Assembly: GCF_942548115.1 (NCBI RefSeq)
Contig: NZ_OW824151.1
Location: 2,604,001-2,668,000, forward strand
Source: Aeromicrobium sp. Leaf245
GTDB taxonomy: Bacteria; Actinomycetota; Actinomycetes; Propionibacteriales; Nocardioidaceae
Length of the DNA: 64,000 nucleotides
Reading direction: 5' to 3'
Under the pieces are notes generated by a model. It did not search any database and was not told the DNA's origin. It was given only the letters and a program-made list of their open reading frames with translations. Positions 47,104-57,472 of the stretch are shown in pieces (the stretch's first letter is position 1; every line of letters begins with the position of its first letter). Position numbers and translations under genes: made by a program.

Positions 47104-49983
47104 TCAGGATCGGCGGATGACCCTTTTTTTGGTCGGGGGGACGGATCCCCCGGTCCCGTCGCTCACCTCCGGGGGGGTCTCGGTGCCCACGGACGGCTTC
47201 TCGTCCACGAACTCCCCCACCGACGGTTCCGAGAGGCTCTCGGAGAACGTCGGGGTGGCCTTGGCCGACTGGTTGGCCGCCACGATGTGGGACTGCGCCA
47301 CCCGCTCGGCCTCGGCCTCGGCCGCCGCGACCCATTCCATGGCCGTCGCCTCGGCCTCGGCCAGCTTCTCCTCGGCGGCCGAGCGTGCGGCCGCCACGGC
47401 CTGGCTGAGTCGCTCCTGCGCGTCGCGCTTGGCCTGCTGGACGACGCGGTCCGCCTCGGCGCGCGCCTCCTCGATCCGTCGCCGCGCGTCGTCGTCGGCG
47501 CGCTGCGCCACGGTGCGGGCCTCGGCCTCGGCCTGCGAGAGGCGGTCGGCCGCCTGCTGCTCGGCCTCGGCCAGCTTGCGCTCCGCGGTGACGCGTGCCT
47601 GCTCGGCCTCCTCGGCCTGACGACGCGTGGCCTCCTCGCGAGCGGCTGCGGACGCCCGCGCGGCGTCGGCCGCCTCGGCCGCCACGCGCTCGGCCTCGGC
47701 CTGGGCGTTGCGGACGCGCTCCTCCGCGACCCGCTCGGCCTCGGCCAGCTGTGCGGTGGCCTGGTTGCGCTCCTCCTCGGCCTGGCGTGCGAGCTCGGCC
47801 ACCTCGGCGGTGACGCGCTCCACGTGGGCCCGGGCCTCGTCGCGCTCGCGGGCGAGCTCGGTCGCCGCGAGCTCGTGCCGCTCGGCGGCCTCGGACGCGA
47901 GGCGCTCCGCCTCCGCCTTCGCGGCGGCCAGCTGGTCGCCGGCCGTGCGCTCGGCGTCGGAGAGCCGCACGGCGATGGCGACGCGCTCGGCCGCCACCTC
48001 CTGCGCGTACTTCTCCGCCTCGGCCTTCGCGGCGGCCACGTGCTCGGCCGACGTCCGTTCGGCATCGGCCACGACCTTCTCGGCCTCGAGCCTCACCTGC
48101 TCCAGCTTGGCCTCGGCCTCGGCACGCTCCTTCTCGAGCTGCTCGAGGGCCGCTTCGCGATCCCTCCGGGCACCCTCGGCGAGCTTCTCGGCCTCGGCAC
48201 GGGCCTCGCTGATACGACGCTCGGCGTCCTGCTCGGCCGCGGCGAGCCGTCGCTGGGCGGCGTCCTCGGCGTCACGCTCACCCTGGGCGAGTCGTTCGGC
48301 CGCCTTGCGCGACGCCTCCTCCTCGGCGGCGGCGATGCGCCGCTCGGCCTCGGCCTTGGCCTCGTCGAGCCGCTCCTGCGCGGCCCGCTCGGCCTCGGTA
48401 CGGGCGACCTCGACGCGCTCGTCGGCCTCCTTCTGCAGCTGCTCGATCTTCGCCGACGCCGCCTGGCGCTCGCGCTCGATCTCCGCCGTGACGCGATCGG
48501 CCTCCTCGCGTGCGGCGCGGACCCGCTCCTCCGCCGCCTGCTCGGCTGCGCGCAGTCGACCCTGCAGCACCTCACGCTGCTCGGCCTCGTCGGCGCGGAT
48601 GCGAGCGGCCACCTCGGCGCGCTCCCTGGCCGCCTCCTCCATGAGGCGAGCGGCCTCGGCGCGCGCGGCGCTGACCCGCTCCTGGGCCGCGGCGCTGGCG
48701 GCAGCCAGCTTCTCGGCGAACGTGCTCGGAACCGCGGGCGGGGCCGGGCTCGCCACCGCAGCAGCCTCCGGTGCGGACGTGGTCGGCGCGGGGTCCTCGG
48801 GAGCGGGCGACTCGAGGCTCTCCGTCGCGGCGGCAGGAGCCTCCTCGGGCTCGTCGGCGGCCACGGGGCGGTCCTGCGGCGGCTCGACCGGCTCCGAGAG
48901 CGCGTCGACGTGGTCGTCGGTCGGGACCTCGGACGTCGGCTCGGCGTGCTCCACGACGGTCTCGTCCGGCGTGCTCTCGGGCTGTGTGCTCTCGGGCTGC
49001 GTGCCCTCGTGCGGCTGGGCCGCGACCGACTCGCTCTCCTCCGCCTCCGCAGCGGACTCGGTCTCGACGTCGGGGCTCGTCGCCCCGTCCGTCGCGGTCT
49101 CGGCAGGTGGCTGCTCGTCGGGCGCGGACTCGTCGGCCTGAGCGCGCTCGGGCTCGGCGCGCTCGGAGACCGCGACGCCCTCGGCCTGCGACGCCGTCAC
49201 GGACTCCTTCGTGCCGGAGGCCTCGACCGGGTCGGCGTCGGCCGGTCGGTCGGTCGCGGCGGGCGTCTCCGGCTCGGCGAGGCTCGCCGCGGTGGGCGGC
49301 ATCCACCGCCTCGTCTGCGGCTGCTCGACCGCTTCGGCCTCGGGAGCGGCGGAGGCGGGAGCCTCGGGCTCGACGGCGGCCGGATCGTCCGTGTCGTCCA
49401 GCAGCGCCGCATCGATGTGCTCGTCGTCGTTCGGGACCCGACCGGTCAGGGCGTCCGCGACCGTGGGCCGGGCCTCGGGCTCCGCCGGCGCCGCGGGGAC
49501 CTGCGGCATCTCGGCGGTCTTCTCGGCCTCGGGCACCTGGCTCGCCGACCCGGCCTCGACAGCGCCGGTCTCGACGGGCGGAGTCTCGACGGGCGGAGTC
49601 TCGACGGCTTGGGCCTCGACGGACTCCGGAGCGGTGGGCTTGGGCTCCTGCTGCGCCGCCTCGGCCGGCTGCTCGGCGTCGAGCGCCTCCTCGGCCGTGC
49701 GCAACGCCGGCTCGACCGAACCGTCCTCGGAGCGGCGTCCGCGACGGGAGGCGCTGAACGCCCGTGCCGCGTTGCGCTCGCTGCGCCGCTTCTCGGCAGC
49801 CACCTGACGCGCGGCGCGCTGCGCTGCCCGCTTGCGTCGTCGGTCGTCCGCGGACCCGGAACCGCCCGCGTCGCTCGTGTCGGCGGCGTCGTCGCCGTCG
49901 GACTGCGCGAGCATGTCCGCCGCGACCTTCAAGGGGTCGGCACGCCGACGATCCTGTGGCTGGTTCGACCCTGAGTCGGTCAT
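47104..49983 (-). CDS. Large Ala/Glu-rich coiled-coil protein
   Basis: A 959-aa protein opening MTDSGSNQPQDRRRADPLKV. Residues about 1-340 are disordered, rich in A, E, P and T, with tandem repeats VETPPVETPP and TQPESTQPES. Residues about 340-880 are a long coiled coil with a near-continuous AEAERxA heptad pattern, as in cytoskeletal or polar scaffold proteins of actinobacteria, but no DivIVA N-terminal domain is visible. It ends PTKKRVIRRS. ATG 49983 follows AAGGGGAG. Function unknown. Frame lost after the A7 run at 47124-47130 points to possible fusion with the next gene. Confidence 0.75.
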   Translation of the reverse strand: MTDSGSNQPQDRRRADPLKVAADMLAQSDGDDAADTSDAGGSGSADDRRRKRAAQRAARQVAAEKRRSERNAARAFSASRRGRRSEDGSVEPALRTAEEALDAEQPAEAAQQEPKPTAPESVEAQAVETPPVETPPVETGAVEAGSASQVPEAEKTAEMPQVPAAPAEPEARPTVADALTGRVPNDDEHIDAALLDDTDDPAAVEPEAPASAAPEAEAVEQPQTRRWMPPTAASLAEPETPAATDRPADADPVEASGTKESVTASQAEGVAVSERAEPERAQADESAPDEQPPAETATDGATSPDVETESAAEAEESESVAAQPHEGTQPESTQPESTPDETVVEHAEPTSEVPTDDHVDALSEPVEPPQDRPVAADEPEEAPAAATESLESPAPEDPAPTTSAPEAAAVASPAPPAVPSTFAEKLAAASAAAQERVSAARAEAARLMEEAARERAEVAARIRADEAEQREVLQGRLRAAEQAAEERVRAAREEADRVTAEIERERQAASAKIEQLQKEADERVEVARTEAERAAQERLDEAKAEAERRIAAAEEEASRKAAERLAQGERDAEDAAQRRLAAAEQDAERRISEARAEAEKLAEGARRDREAALEQLEKERAEAEAKLEQVRLEAEKVVADAERTSAEHVAAAKAEAEKYAQEVAAERVAIAVRLSDAERTAGDQLAAAKAEAERLASEAAERHELAATELARERDEARAHVERVTAEVAELARQAEEERNQATAQLAEAERVAEERVRNAQAEAERVAAEAADAARASAAAREEATRRQAEEAEQARVTAERKLAEAEQQAADRLSQAEAEARTVAQRADDDARRRIEEARAEADRVVQQAKRDAQERLSQAVAAARSAAEEKLAEAEATAMEWVAAAEAEAERVAQSHIVAANQSAKATPTFSESLSEPSVGEFVDEKPSVGTETPPEVSDGTGGSVPPTKKRVIRRS

Positions 49984-50102
49984 GACTCCCCTTCTTGGCG
50001 ACACGGCGGCACGTCGCAGCACAGTATGCCCCATGCGCCTCTCGAGCCACGGACGTTTCGCGGCGATGTCGAGGCGTGAGACCTCGGACCGTCCCGTCCG
50101 GG

Positions 50103-50882
50103 TCAGGAACCGCTGAACGTGGCCTTGCCGGGACCGTTCTCGACGAACGAGTCCATGCCGGCGCTCCGGTCGTCGGTGGCGAAGAGGCCGGTGAACTCGA
50201 TCCGCTCGATCTCCAGCCCCGTCTGCAGGTCCGTCTCCAGGCCGCGGTCGATCGCGCTCTTGGCCGCCCGCAGGGCCAGCGCCGGGCCTCCGACGAATCC
50301 GCGGGCCCACGCGAGCGCGGCCTCGAGCACCTCGTCGGCCGGGAGGACGCGGTCGACCAGACCGATGCGCAACGCCTCCTCGGCACCCACGAACCGTCCG
50401 GTGTAGACGAGGTCCTTCGCGATCGAGGGACCGACGAGGCGCGCCAGCCGCTGCGTCCCACCCGCACCCGGGATGATGCCGAGCAGGATCTCGGGCTGGC
50501 CGAGCTTGGCGTTCTCCGCGGCGAACCGCAGGTCGGTGGAGAGGGCGAGCTCGCAGCCTCCGCCGAGCGCGAAGCCCGTGACGACCGAGACCGTCGGCTT
50601 GCCGATGCTCGCCACGGCCCGCGTGAACTCCTGCAGCAGGTGGCCGTGGGCGACCATCTGCTGGTAGGTCATCGCCGCCATCTCCTTGACGTCGGCGCCC
50701 GCGGCGAACACCTTGGGGCCTCCGTGCAGCACCACCGCGGCGACGTCGTCGCGGGTGTCGGCCTCACGGGCCACCTCCACCAGCTCGCGCTGCAGCTGGG
50801 CGTCGAGGGCGTTCATGGGCGGACGATCGAGTCGGATCACGCCGACTCCGTCGGTCACGTCGAGCTGGACGAGCTGCGTCAC
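50103..50882 (-). CDS. Enoyl-CoA hydratase
   Basis: Crotonase-family enzyme (259 aa) hydrating trans-2-enoyl-CoA in beta-oxidation. Oxyanion-hole residues in AAVVLHGGPKVFAAGADVKEM and the catalytic-region signature GGGCELALSTDLRFA...GQPEILLGIIPGAGGTQ carry both conserved glutamates. GTG 50882 follows AAGGAAG. Single gene on the opposite strand to the GlgE-like protein, divergent across about 135 bp. Substrate chain length cannot be inferred. Confidence 0.93.
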   Translation of the reverse strand: MTQLVQLDVTDGVGVIRLDRPPMNALDAQLQRELVEVAREADTRDDVAAVVLHGGPKVFAAGADVKEMAAMTYQQMVAHGHLLQEFTRAVASIGKPTVSVVTGFALGGGCELALSTDLRFAAENAKLGQPEILLGIIPGAGGTQRLARLVGPSIAKDLVYTGRFVGAEEALRIGLVDRVLPADEVLEAALAWARGFVGGPALALRAAKSAIDRGLETDLQTGLEIERIEFTGLFATDDRSAGMDSFVENGPGKATFSGS

Positions 50883-51017
50883 GCTGCTTCCTTCCGTCGG
50901 GCGACCACCCGAGGAAGGGGCCGCTGGTCCGTGGCCGCGAGCATAGGAGTCGTCGCGACCCGGGGCGGCATCGGGGGAACACGCCCGAAAGCCGCACGCA
51001 CGCACTAGCGTGGGTCC

Positions 51018-52697
51018 ATGGTCGCTCGGGTTCCGGTGCTGGAGGTCCGTCCGTGCCTGGACCGCGGCCGGTTCCCGGCCAAGGTCGTCCCCGGCGAACC
51101 GTTGCGCATCGAGGCGATCGTGCTGCCCGACGACCTCGAGGTCGGCGCCGCCGTGGTCCTCACCGACCCCGAGGGGAAGGCGCGCGCCCCCATCGCCCTT
51201 CGCCACCTCGGCGACCACCTGTGGTCGGCGACCGTCACCACCGACGTCGTCGGGGACTGGACCTACCACGTCGAGAGCTGGCAGGAGCCGCTGCGCAGCT
51301 GGGCGGCTCGCGTCGTCTCCGACATCGACGGCGGCGCCGACGCCGAGAACGTCCTCGCCCACGGCAGCGCGCTCGTGCTCGGCATCGGCGACCGCGATCC
51401 CGCCGCGCTGCAGGTGGCCGAGGACCTCCTCGACGACGCCGCGCCGGCCCACGAGCGGCTGGCCGAGGCGCTCGCCTACGTCGCGTCCCTGCCCGACGAG
51501 ATCGGTCGGCTGCACGTCGACAGCACGGATCCACTGCCGTTGCGCGTCGATCCGGAACGAGCCCTCGTCGGCGCCTGGTACGAGCTGTCCCCCGCGTCCA
51601 CGTCCGACCTGGCCACCGTCACGGAGGAGCTCGCACGGGTCGCCGCCCTGGGCTTCGACGTGGTCCGGCTCCCTCCGCTGCACCCGTCCGCGTCCGCCAA
51701 CCCCTGGGATGCCGGACCGGCCACCGGGGAGCACACCTCGGTGGATCCTCGCCTCGGCACCGTCGACGACGTCCTGGAGCTCGTCGAGCAGGCACACCAC
51801 GTGGGCCTCGAGGTCGCCCTCGAGCTCGCCTGGACCATCTCGTCGTCCCACCCGTGGCTCGCGCAGCACCCGAGCTGGTTCGTCCCCGCCGGAGACGACA
51901 CCTGGCGGTTCGACCACGACGGGGACACCGGTGCCACCTATGCCGCGGTCCTCGACATGGTGACCACCTGGATCGGCCGGGGCATCAGCGCCTTCGTGGT
52001 GCAGGACGCGCACCGCTGGCCGCTGGCGCTGTGGGAGCAGCTGCTCCACGACGTCCGGGTCGCGGCCCCCGACGTGGTGCTGGTGGCCGAGGGCGATCCG
52101 TCGCCCGCGCAGGCGCACGCGCTGTCGCTCGTCGGGTTCCACCAGACCACCCCGCCGCTGCACCGGGCCCTCGGCGTCCACGACGTCGAGGAGGTCCTCA
52201 CCGGGATCGGCCGCGGGTCGGTGACCCGCCCGCAGCTGCTGGCGTCCACGCGCCACCGGCGCTCGTCGGCCCTCACCGGCGGATCCGCGGCCACCTTCCA
52301 GGCCTGGGCCGCCGTCGCGGCGCTCGGCGGACCCGCCTGGGGAGTCAGCAGCACCTTCTCCCCCACCGACGACCCCGCCGACGAGACGGTCGCCGCGTTC
52401 CTCACCCGCCTCAACGAGCTGCGCCGGTCCCACCCCGCCCTGCGGTCGCGTCGTGGACTCGAGCTGCGACCGGTGCACCACGCCGGGGTGCTGGCCTTCA
52501 GCAGGACCTGCGCCGACGACGAGGTGCTCGTGGTGATCGACCTCTTCCCGGCCTTCTCCAAGACCGTGGGCGTGCAGACCACGCTGACCGGCAGTGACGG
52601 CCGGCTGCAGGACGAGCTCGACGGGTCCTGGCACGCCGCGGAGTCGATCCTGCTGGACCTCGAGCACCCGGTCCGGGTCCTCACGGGCCGGCGGTGA
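51018..52697 (+). CDS. GlgE-like pseudoenzyme
   Basis: A 559-aa relative of maltosyltransferase GlgE (usually 650-700 aa). DUF3416 N-terminal domain, then GAWYELSPAS (185-194, GlgE has AWYELFPRS), LGFDVVRLPPLHPS and the barrel. The nucleophile motif FRVDNPH is here FVVQDAH, with Gln329 in place of the catalytic Asp; the acid Glu358 (LVAEGD) is kept, and the third acid (NTPDI in GlgE) is absent. It is thus predicted not to act by the GlgE mechanism and may be regulatory or carbohydrate-binding. ATG 51018. No glgB or treS-pep2 genes adjoin it. Confidence 0.75.
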   Translation: MVARVPVLEVRPCLDRGRFPAKVVPGEPLRIEAIVLPDDLEVGAAVVLTDPEGKARAPIALRHLGDHLWSATVTTDVVGDWTYHVESWQEPLRSWAARVVSDIDGGADAENVLAHGSALVLGIGDRDPAALQVAEDLLDDAAPAHERLAEALAYVASLPDEIGRLHVDSTDPLPLRVDPERALVGAWYELSPASTSDLATVTEELARVAALGFDVVRLPPLHPSASANPWDAGPATGEHTSVDPRLGTVDDVLELVEQAHHVGLEVALELAWTISSSHPWLAQHPSWFVPAGDDTWRFDHDGDTGATYAAVLDMVTTWIGRGISAFVVQDAHRWPLALWEQLLHDVRVAAPDVVLVAEGDPSPAQAHALSLVGFHQTTPPLHRALGVHDVEEVLTGIGRGSVTRPQLLASTRHRRSSALTGGSAATFQAWAAVAALGGPAWGVSSTFSPTDDPADETVAAFLTRLNELRRSHPALRSRRGLELRPVHHAGVLAFSRTCADDEVLVVIDLFPAFSKTVGVQTTLTGSDGRLQDELDGSWHAAESILLDLEHPVRVLTGRR

Positions 52698-52760
52698 CGC
52701 TCGCCCACGACGGCCGACGTCAGCGATGACGGCCGCACAGGCTCCGCGTACGGTGGCGGC

Positions 52761-53639
52761 GTGAGCACCATCCTGCGAGACGACGACCTCGTCCTCGAGC
52801 CCACGAGCGGATCCGACGGACTCCACGGCTGGGCCCTGACCATCGACGGAGATCGTCTCGGCACGATCGCGCTCCTCGACGAGGGCCGTGGGATGGGCTC
52901 GGTCCGCTGGAACACCGGCACCGGTGACGGTGCGCTCGGTCTCGCGGTCCGCGCCCTGCGCCTGGTGCTCGAGCACGCCTTCGGGGACCGGGGGCTCCTG
53001 CGGGTCGAGGCCCGGGTACCCGTGGACCGGACCGAGGACGTACGAGCGGCCTCGATCAGCGGCCTGCGCCGCGAGGGCATCGCTCGGGGAGCGGGCGACG
53101 CCCCCGACCGCGCGCTGCTCGCCCGGCTGCACGACGACCCTCCGGCCACGAGCCGCGACGGCTTCATCGCCCTGCTCAACGCGGGTCTGCCCACCAAGCG
53201 GGTCATCTCCCAGGGCCTGCTGCGCGACCCGCAGGGACGCGTGCTGCTGTGTCGACTGACCTACAAGCAGGAGTGGGACCTGCCGGGAGGGGTCGTCGAG
53301 GTCGGCGAGTCCCCCGCCGACGGCCTCGTGCGCGAGCTCGAGGAGGAGCTGGGCCTCACGGTGCAGGTGCGCGACCTGCTGACCGTCAACTGGTTGCCCG
53401 CCTGGCGCGGCTGGGACGACGCCTGCATCTTCCTGTTCGACCTTGGCGTGGTCGACACGTCGTACGTGGACGACATGGTGCTGCAGCCCACCGAGATCGT
53501 GTCGGTGCACTGGTGCGACACCGAGACGGTCCACGACAAGGCGACCGCGGCCGCGATCGAGCTGCTCGACGCGGTGGCCGGCGACGACCTCGCGACCTAC
53601 CGCGAGGCCCCTCTCGCTCCCGAGCCGCCTGCCGTCTGA
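52761..53639 (+). CDS. NUDIX hydrolase with N-terminal GNAT-like region
   Basis: A 292-aa protein whose C-terminal half is a NUDIX domain with box GGVVEVGESPADGLVRELEEE matching GX5EX7REUXEEXGU. The N-terminal 130 residues resemble a degenerate GNAT fold (GSVRWNTGTGDGALGLAVRALRLVLEHAF). It may cleave a nucleoside diphosphate derivative; substrate not predictable. GTG 52761 with GGTGG upstream, 63 bp after the GlgE-like gene. Confidence 0.75.
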   Translation: MSTILRDDDLVLEPTSGSDGLHGWALTIDGDRLGTIALLDEGRGMGSVRWNTGTGDGALGLAVRALRLVLEHAFGDRGLLRVEARVPVDRTEDVRAASISGLRREGIARGAGDAPDRALLARLHDDPPATSRDGFIALLNAGLPTKRVISQGLLRDPQGRVLLCRLTYKQEWDLPGGVVEVGESPADGLVRELEEELGLTVQVRDLLTVNWLPAWRGWDDACIFLFDLGVVDTSYVDDMVLQPTEIVSVHWCDTETVHDKATAAAIELLDAVAGDDLATYREAPLAPEPPAV

Positions 53640-53643
53640 CCCG

Positions 53644-54602
53644 TCAGGGCCCCTGGGCCTCCACGACGCCGCCGTACTGTCCGATGACCCTCGGCTTGCC
53701 CGACCCGCCGGGGATCGAGACGAGCACCTGGTGCAGGTAGCGCAGGCTGCCCGACGAGGACAGTCCCGACTCCAGCAGGGCCTTCTGCGGCGAGTCGTCC
53801 GGCCACGTGACCCGGACGCCCTCCCCCACCTCGTAGGAGTCGACTCGCTCGAGGGTCGCGAACACGAGCGCACCCCCGTCGGCGGTCCGCAGGACGTGCC
53901 GCACCTCCTGCGCCGACCACGTCTGCGTGAACGACACGTCCTCGAGCGAGGCGTTGCGCTCGGCCGCCGCACGCATCTGCTCGATGAAGTCGTCCTGCTC
54001 GAGCGACGAGGCCGCGGGTGAGGCCGGGTCCGCGAGCACCGCGGCGTAGCGGTCGGCCGCCTCCTGGGGCGACATCGACATGCCGGTGGCGCTGTCCGGC
54101 GGCACCACGAGCTGGACCCCGTCGCGCTCGCGCAGGTCGGGCAGCTGCGTCGTGAGCAGCGTCTCCGGGCTGGCGACCAGGAACCACGGGTCCACGGCCG
54201 AGGCGCGCTCGAAGATCTGCACCCGGTTGACCTCGGCCGCGCGGTCCTGCACCTCCACCATGAACCACAGGGGGTAGGCCGTGAACCGGGGCGTGGCCAG
54301 GCGCACGACGTCGTTGGAGGCCGAGTCGCCACCCACGGCTCGCGCCAGGCGCTGCGCCACCTCGAAGGACCCGGTGTCGATCGCCAGCACGGCACCGCTC
54401 TCCACGGTCGACAGCGGCTTGGGGTCGAGCAGCTCGGCGGCGGTGTCGCGCACCTTCTCGTAGCGGGCCAGCACCGCGTCGACCTCCCCGGCGTCGACCG
54501 GGACCGTGGACGGGGGCGCGTCGCCGCGCTCGCGCGGGAGACCACAGGCCGCGAGGACCAGCAGCGCACAGACCAGCGCCACGAGGAGCCGTGAGGACCG
54601 CC

Positions 54603-54606
<4 letters not shown>
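53644..54606 (-). CDS. Lipoprotein of unknown function
   Basis: A 320-aa exported lipoprotein; signal peptide ends LLVLAACGLPRE with Cys about 21. The mature part is a mix of alpha and beta, with no recognised family. Its start overlaps the upstream membrane-protein stop (ATGA at 54603-54606), so the two are co-expressed and may form a surface complex. ATG 54606. Confidence 0.75.
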
Positions 54607-55628
<1,022 letters not shown>

Positions 55629-55702
55629 CGTCGCTCTCCTCGCTGCGGCCACGCCTGTCGTCGCCGTCGCCGCACCCTAACCCTCCGGGTGCGTCCGCAC
55701 CG

Positions 55703-56608
55703 TCAGAAGAGGGCGGACGCGAGGGCGCGTCGCGCGTCGGCCACCCGTGGGTCGTTCGATCCCACCACCACGAACAGCTCGAGCAGACGCTCGCGGATGC
55801 GGTCGCGGTCGTCGCCCTGCGCCTGGCGCACGAGCGCGACCAGACGGGCGAAGGCGTCCTCGACGTGGCCACCGCTGACGTCGAGGTCGGCCACCAGCAG
55901 CTGCGCGTCGAGGTCGTCGGGCCGGTCGGCCGCGGCCGCGCGAGCAGCCTGGAGGTCGGCGTCCTTCGTCCGGTCGAAGAGCTTGACCCCGGCCAGCCGC
56001 TCGGCCACCTCGGCGTCTCCGGGGTGCTGGGCCTTGAGTCGTTCGTACTCGGCGATGGCCGTGGTGGTGTCGCCTGCCGCGAAGGCGGTGTCGGCCGCGG
56101 CGAAGCGCGGGTCCTCGGCGGGCTCGGCCTCGACGTCCCCCGCCGCGTCCGGCGCGGCGACGCGTCCGGACAGCCCGTTCTGGACCGCGACCGCGACCAG
56201 CTGGTCGAGGTACTGGCGCACCTCGGCCTCCTCGACCGCACCCTGGAAGAGCGGGACGGGCTGGCCCTTGACGAGACCCACGACCAGCGGGACGCCCTGG
56301 GCCTGCAATGCCTGCGCGATGGCGGGGTTGGCATCGGCGTCGACCCTGGCCAGCAGGGCGCGACCCTCGAGGCCGTCGACGGCGCGTCCGACGACGTCGA
56401 CGAAGTCGCGGCTCTGGGGTGCGCGCGGCGACCACAGGGCCAGGACCACGACGTGCTGCATCGAGGCCTCGAGGGCGACGGTCTGGAAGTTCTGCTCGGT
56501 CACGTCGACCGCGTACGCGCCTGCGGCACCCGACGGTCCTGCAGCCGGGGACGGCGGGGGCGACGCCAGGGCGGACAGGTCGATGGCACCGGGACGCGAG
56601 AAGGTCAT
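55703..56608 (-). CDS. YbbN-like thioredoxin-fold co-chaperone
   Basis: A 301-aa protein with an N-terminal thioredoxin-like fold followed by TPR-like helices, the CnoX/YbbN plan. The active-site motif WSPRAPQSRDF has no CxxC, so the protein cannot do disulfide exchange. DADANPAIAQALQAQGVPLVVGL gives the cis-Pro strand and QLVAVAVQNGL begins the helical part. CnoX-type proteins hold unfolded clients for DnaK or GroEL. ATG 56608. Confidence 0.85.
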   Translation of the reverse strand: MTFSRPGAIDLSALASPPPSPAAGPSGAAGAYAVDVTEQNFQTVALEASMQHVVVLALWSPRAPQSRDFVDVVGRAVDGLEGRALLARVDADANPAIAQALQAQGVPLVVGLVKGQPVPLFQGAVEEAEVRQYLDQLVAVAVQNGLSGRVAAPDAAGDVEAEPAEDPRFAAADTAFAAGDTTTAIAEYERLKAQHPGDAEVAERLAGVKLFDRTKDADLQAARAAAADRPDDLDAQLLVADLDVSGGHVEDAFARLVALVRQAQGDDRDRIRERLLELFVVVGSNDPRVADARRALASALF

Positions 56609-56677
56609 GGACCCATCCTAGGAAGTGGGGCCAGCGTCCTCACGCACCCCACGTCCCCAGGCCTCGGTCCTCGGGCC

Positions 56678-57232
56678 TCAGCGGCCGTCCTGCGCCTGCC
56701 GCTCGAAGGCCGTGCGCGGGCCGCGAAGCCCGGAGCGCTGGACGACCCGCTGGATCGTCAGGTCGCGAGCGTCGGGATCGCCGATGAAGCGGATGTCGCG
56801 CAGGCCCTGGGCCTGGGCGGCCGACTCGAAGACGAAGTGCCCGTAGCCGAGCACCCGCCCCACGAACGGCTTCTCGACGGTGATGTCGAGGATGCGGGTG
56901 ATGGGCATGGTGGCGATGCGCACCGAGAACACGCCCGAGGCGCGGAAGACCCGCATGTTGGTGATGACGAAGACGTCGCGGTGCTCCTGGAGCACCAGGT
57001 AGCCGGCGTGCAGCAGCACCCCGACGCCGAGCAGGATGAACAGCCACCCGATCTGGATGGGACCGACGACGGCCAGCACCCACAGCAGCACGGCACCGAG
57101 GGCCTCGGCGGCGGGACGCAGGTAGACGACCGGGTGCTTGCGGACCAGGTCGATCACGTGCTCGCCCTCGTCGAGCAGCAGGTGCCCCTCGACGTCCTGC
57201 TCGGGAAGTCGCGCCAGCAGGGCGGCCAGCAC
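56678..57232 (-). CDS. PH-like domain membrane protein
   Basis: A 184-aa protein with two transmembrane helices (about 43-60, 64-82) followed by a bacterial PH (bPH2) domain: VFVITNMRVFRASGVFSVRIATMPITRILDITVEKP. These proteins usually bind lipids or partner proteins at the membrane. Start GTG 57232, 5 nt after the stop of a 52-aa membrane protein, with GGTAGG upstream. Function not known. Confidence 0.85.
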   Translation of the reverse strand: MLAALLARLPEQDVEGHLLLDEGEHVIDLVRKHPVVYLRPAAEALGAVLLWVLAVVGPIQIGWLFILLGVGVLLHAGYLVLQEHRDVFVITNMRVFRASGVFSVRIATMPITRILDITVEKPFVGRVLGYGHFVFESAAQAQGLRDIRFIGDPDARDLTIQRVVQRSGLRGPRTAFERQAQDGR

Positions 57233-57237
57233 GGGGC

Positions 57238-57396
57238 CTACCGGGTCAGCTCGTTGAAGAAGATGAAGACCTGGCCGAAGGCGTTCATGACGGCCTCGAC
57301 CGCGCCGGAGACAGCGTCGGCCGCGCCGGCGGGCGCGGTCAGCAGGTAGTAGACCACGAACGCGGCGACGAGGAGCACCAGGAGCTTCTTCAGCAC
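57238..57396 (-). CDS. 52-aa membrane protein coupled to PH-domain gene
   Basis: From GTG 57396 to TAG 57238 reads VLKKLLVLLVAAFVVYYLLT, an N-terminal hydrophobic helix, then AAD..SGAVEAVMNAFGQVFIFFNELTR. AGGAATG precedes it. It lies 5 nt before the PH-domain gene, so both are co-translated. Small proteins of this layout occur beside PH-domain genes in actinobacteria (recalled, not checked). Function unknown. Confidence 0.65.
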   Translation of the reverse strand: MLKKLLVLLVAAFVVYYLLTAPAGAADAVSGAVEAVMNAFGQVFIFFNELTR

Positions 57397-57472
57397 GCGA
57401 ACATTCCTATCGCACTCGACCGCCCGTCAGCGGCAGGCGCGCCCGGGTGATCGCTGAGACTGCCGACACGCC

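Noticed and set aside
47104..47335. -1 frame product after the A7 run (ending GHPPILST)
   Set aside because: It stops after a few codons and lacks coding character, so -1 slippage is not supported; only the +1 frame is coding-like.
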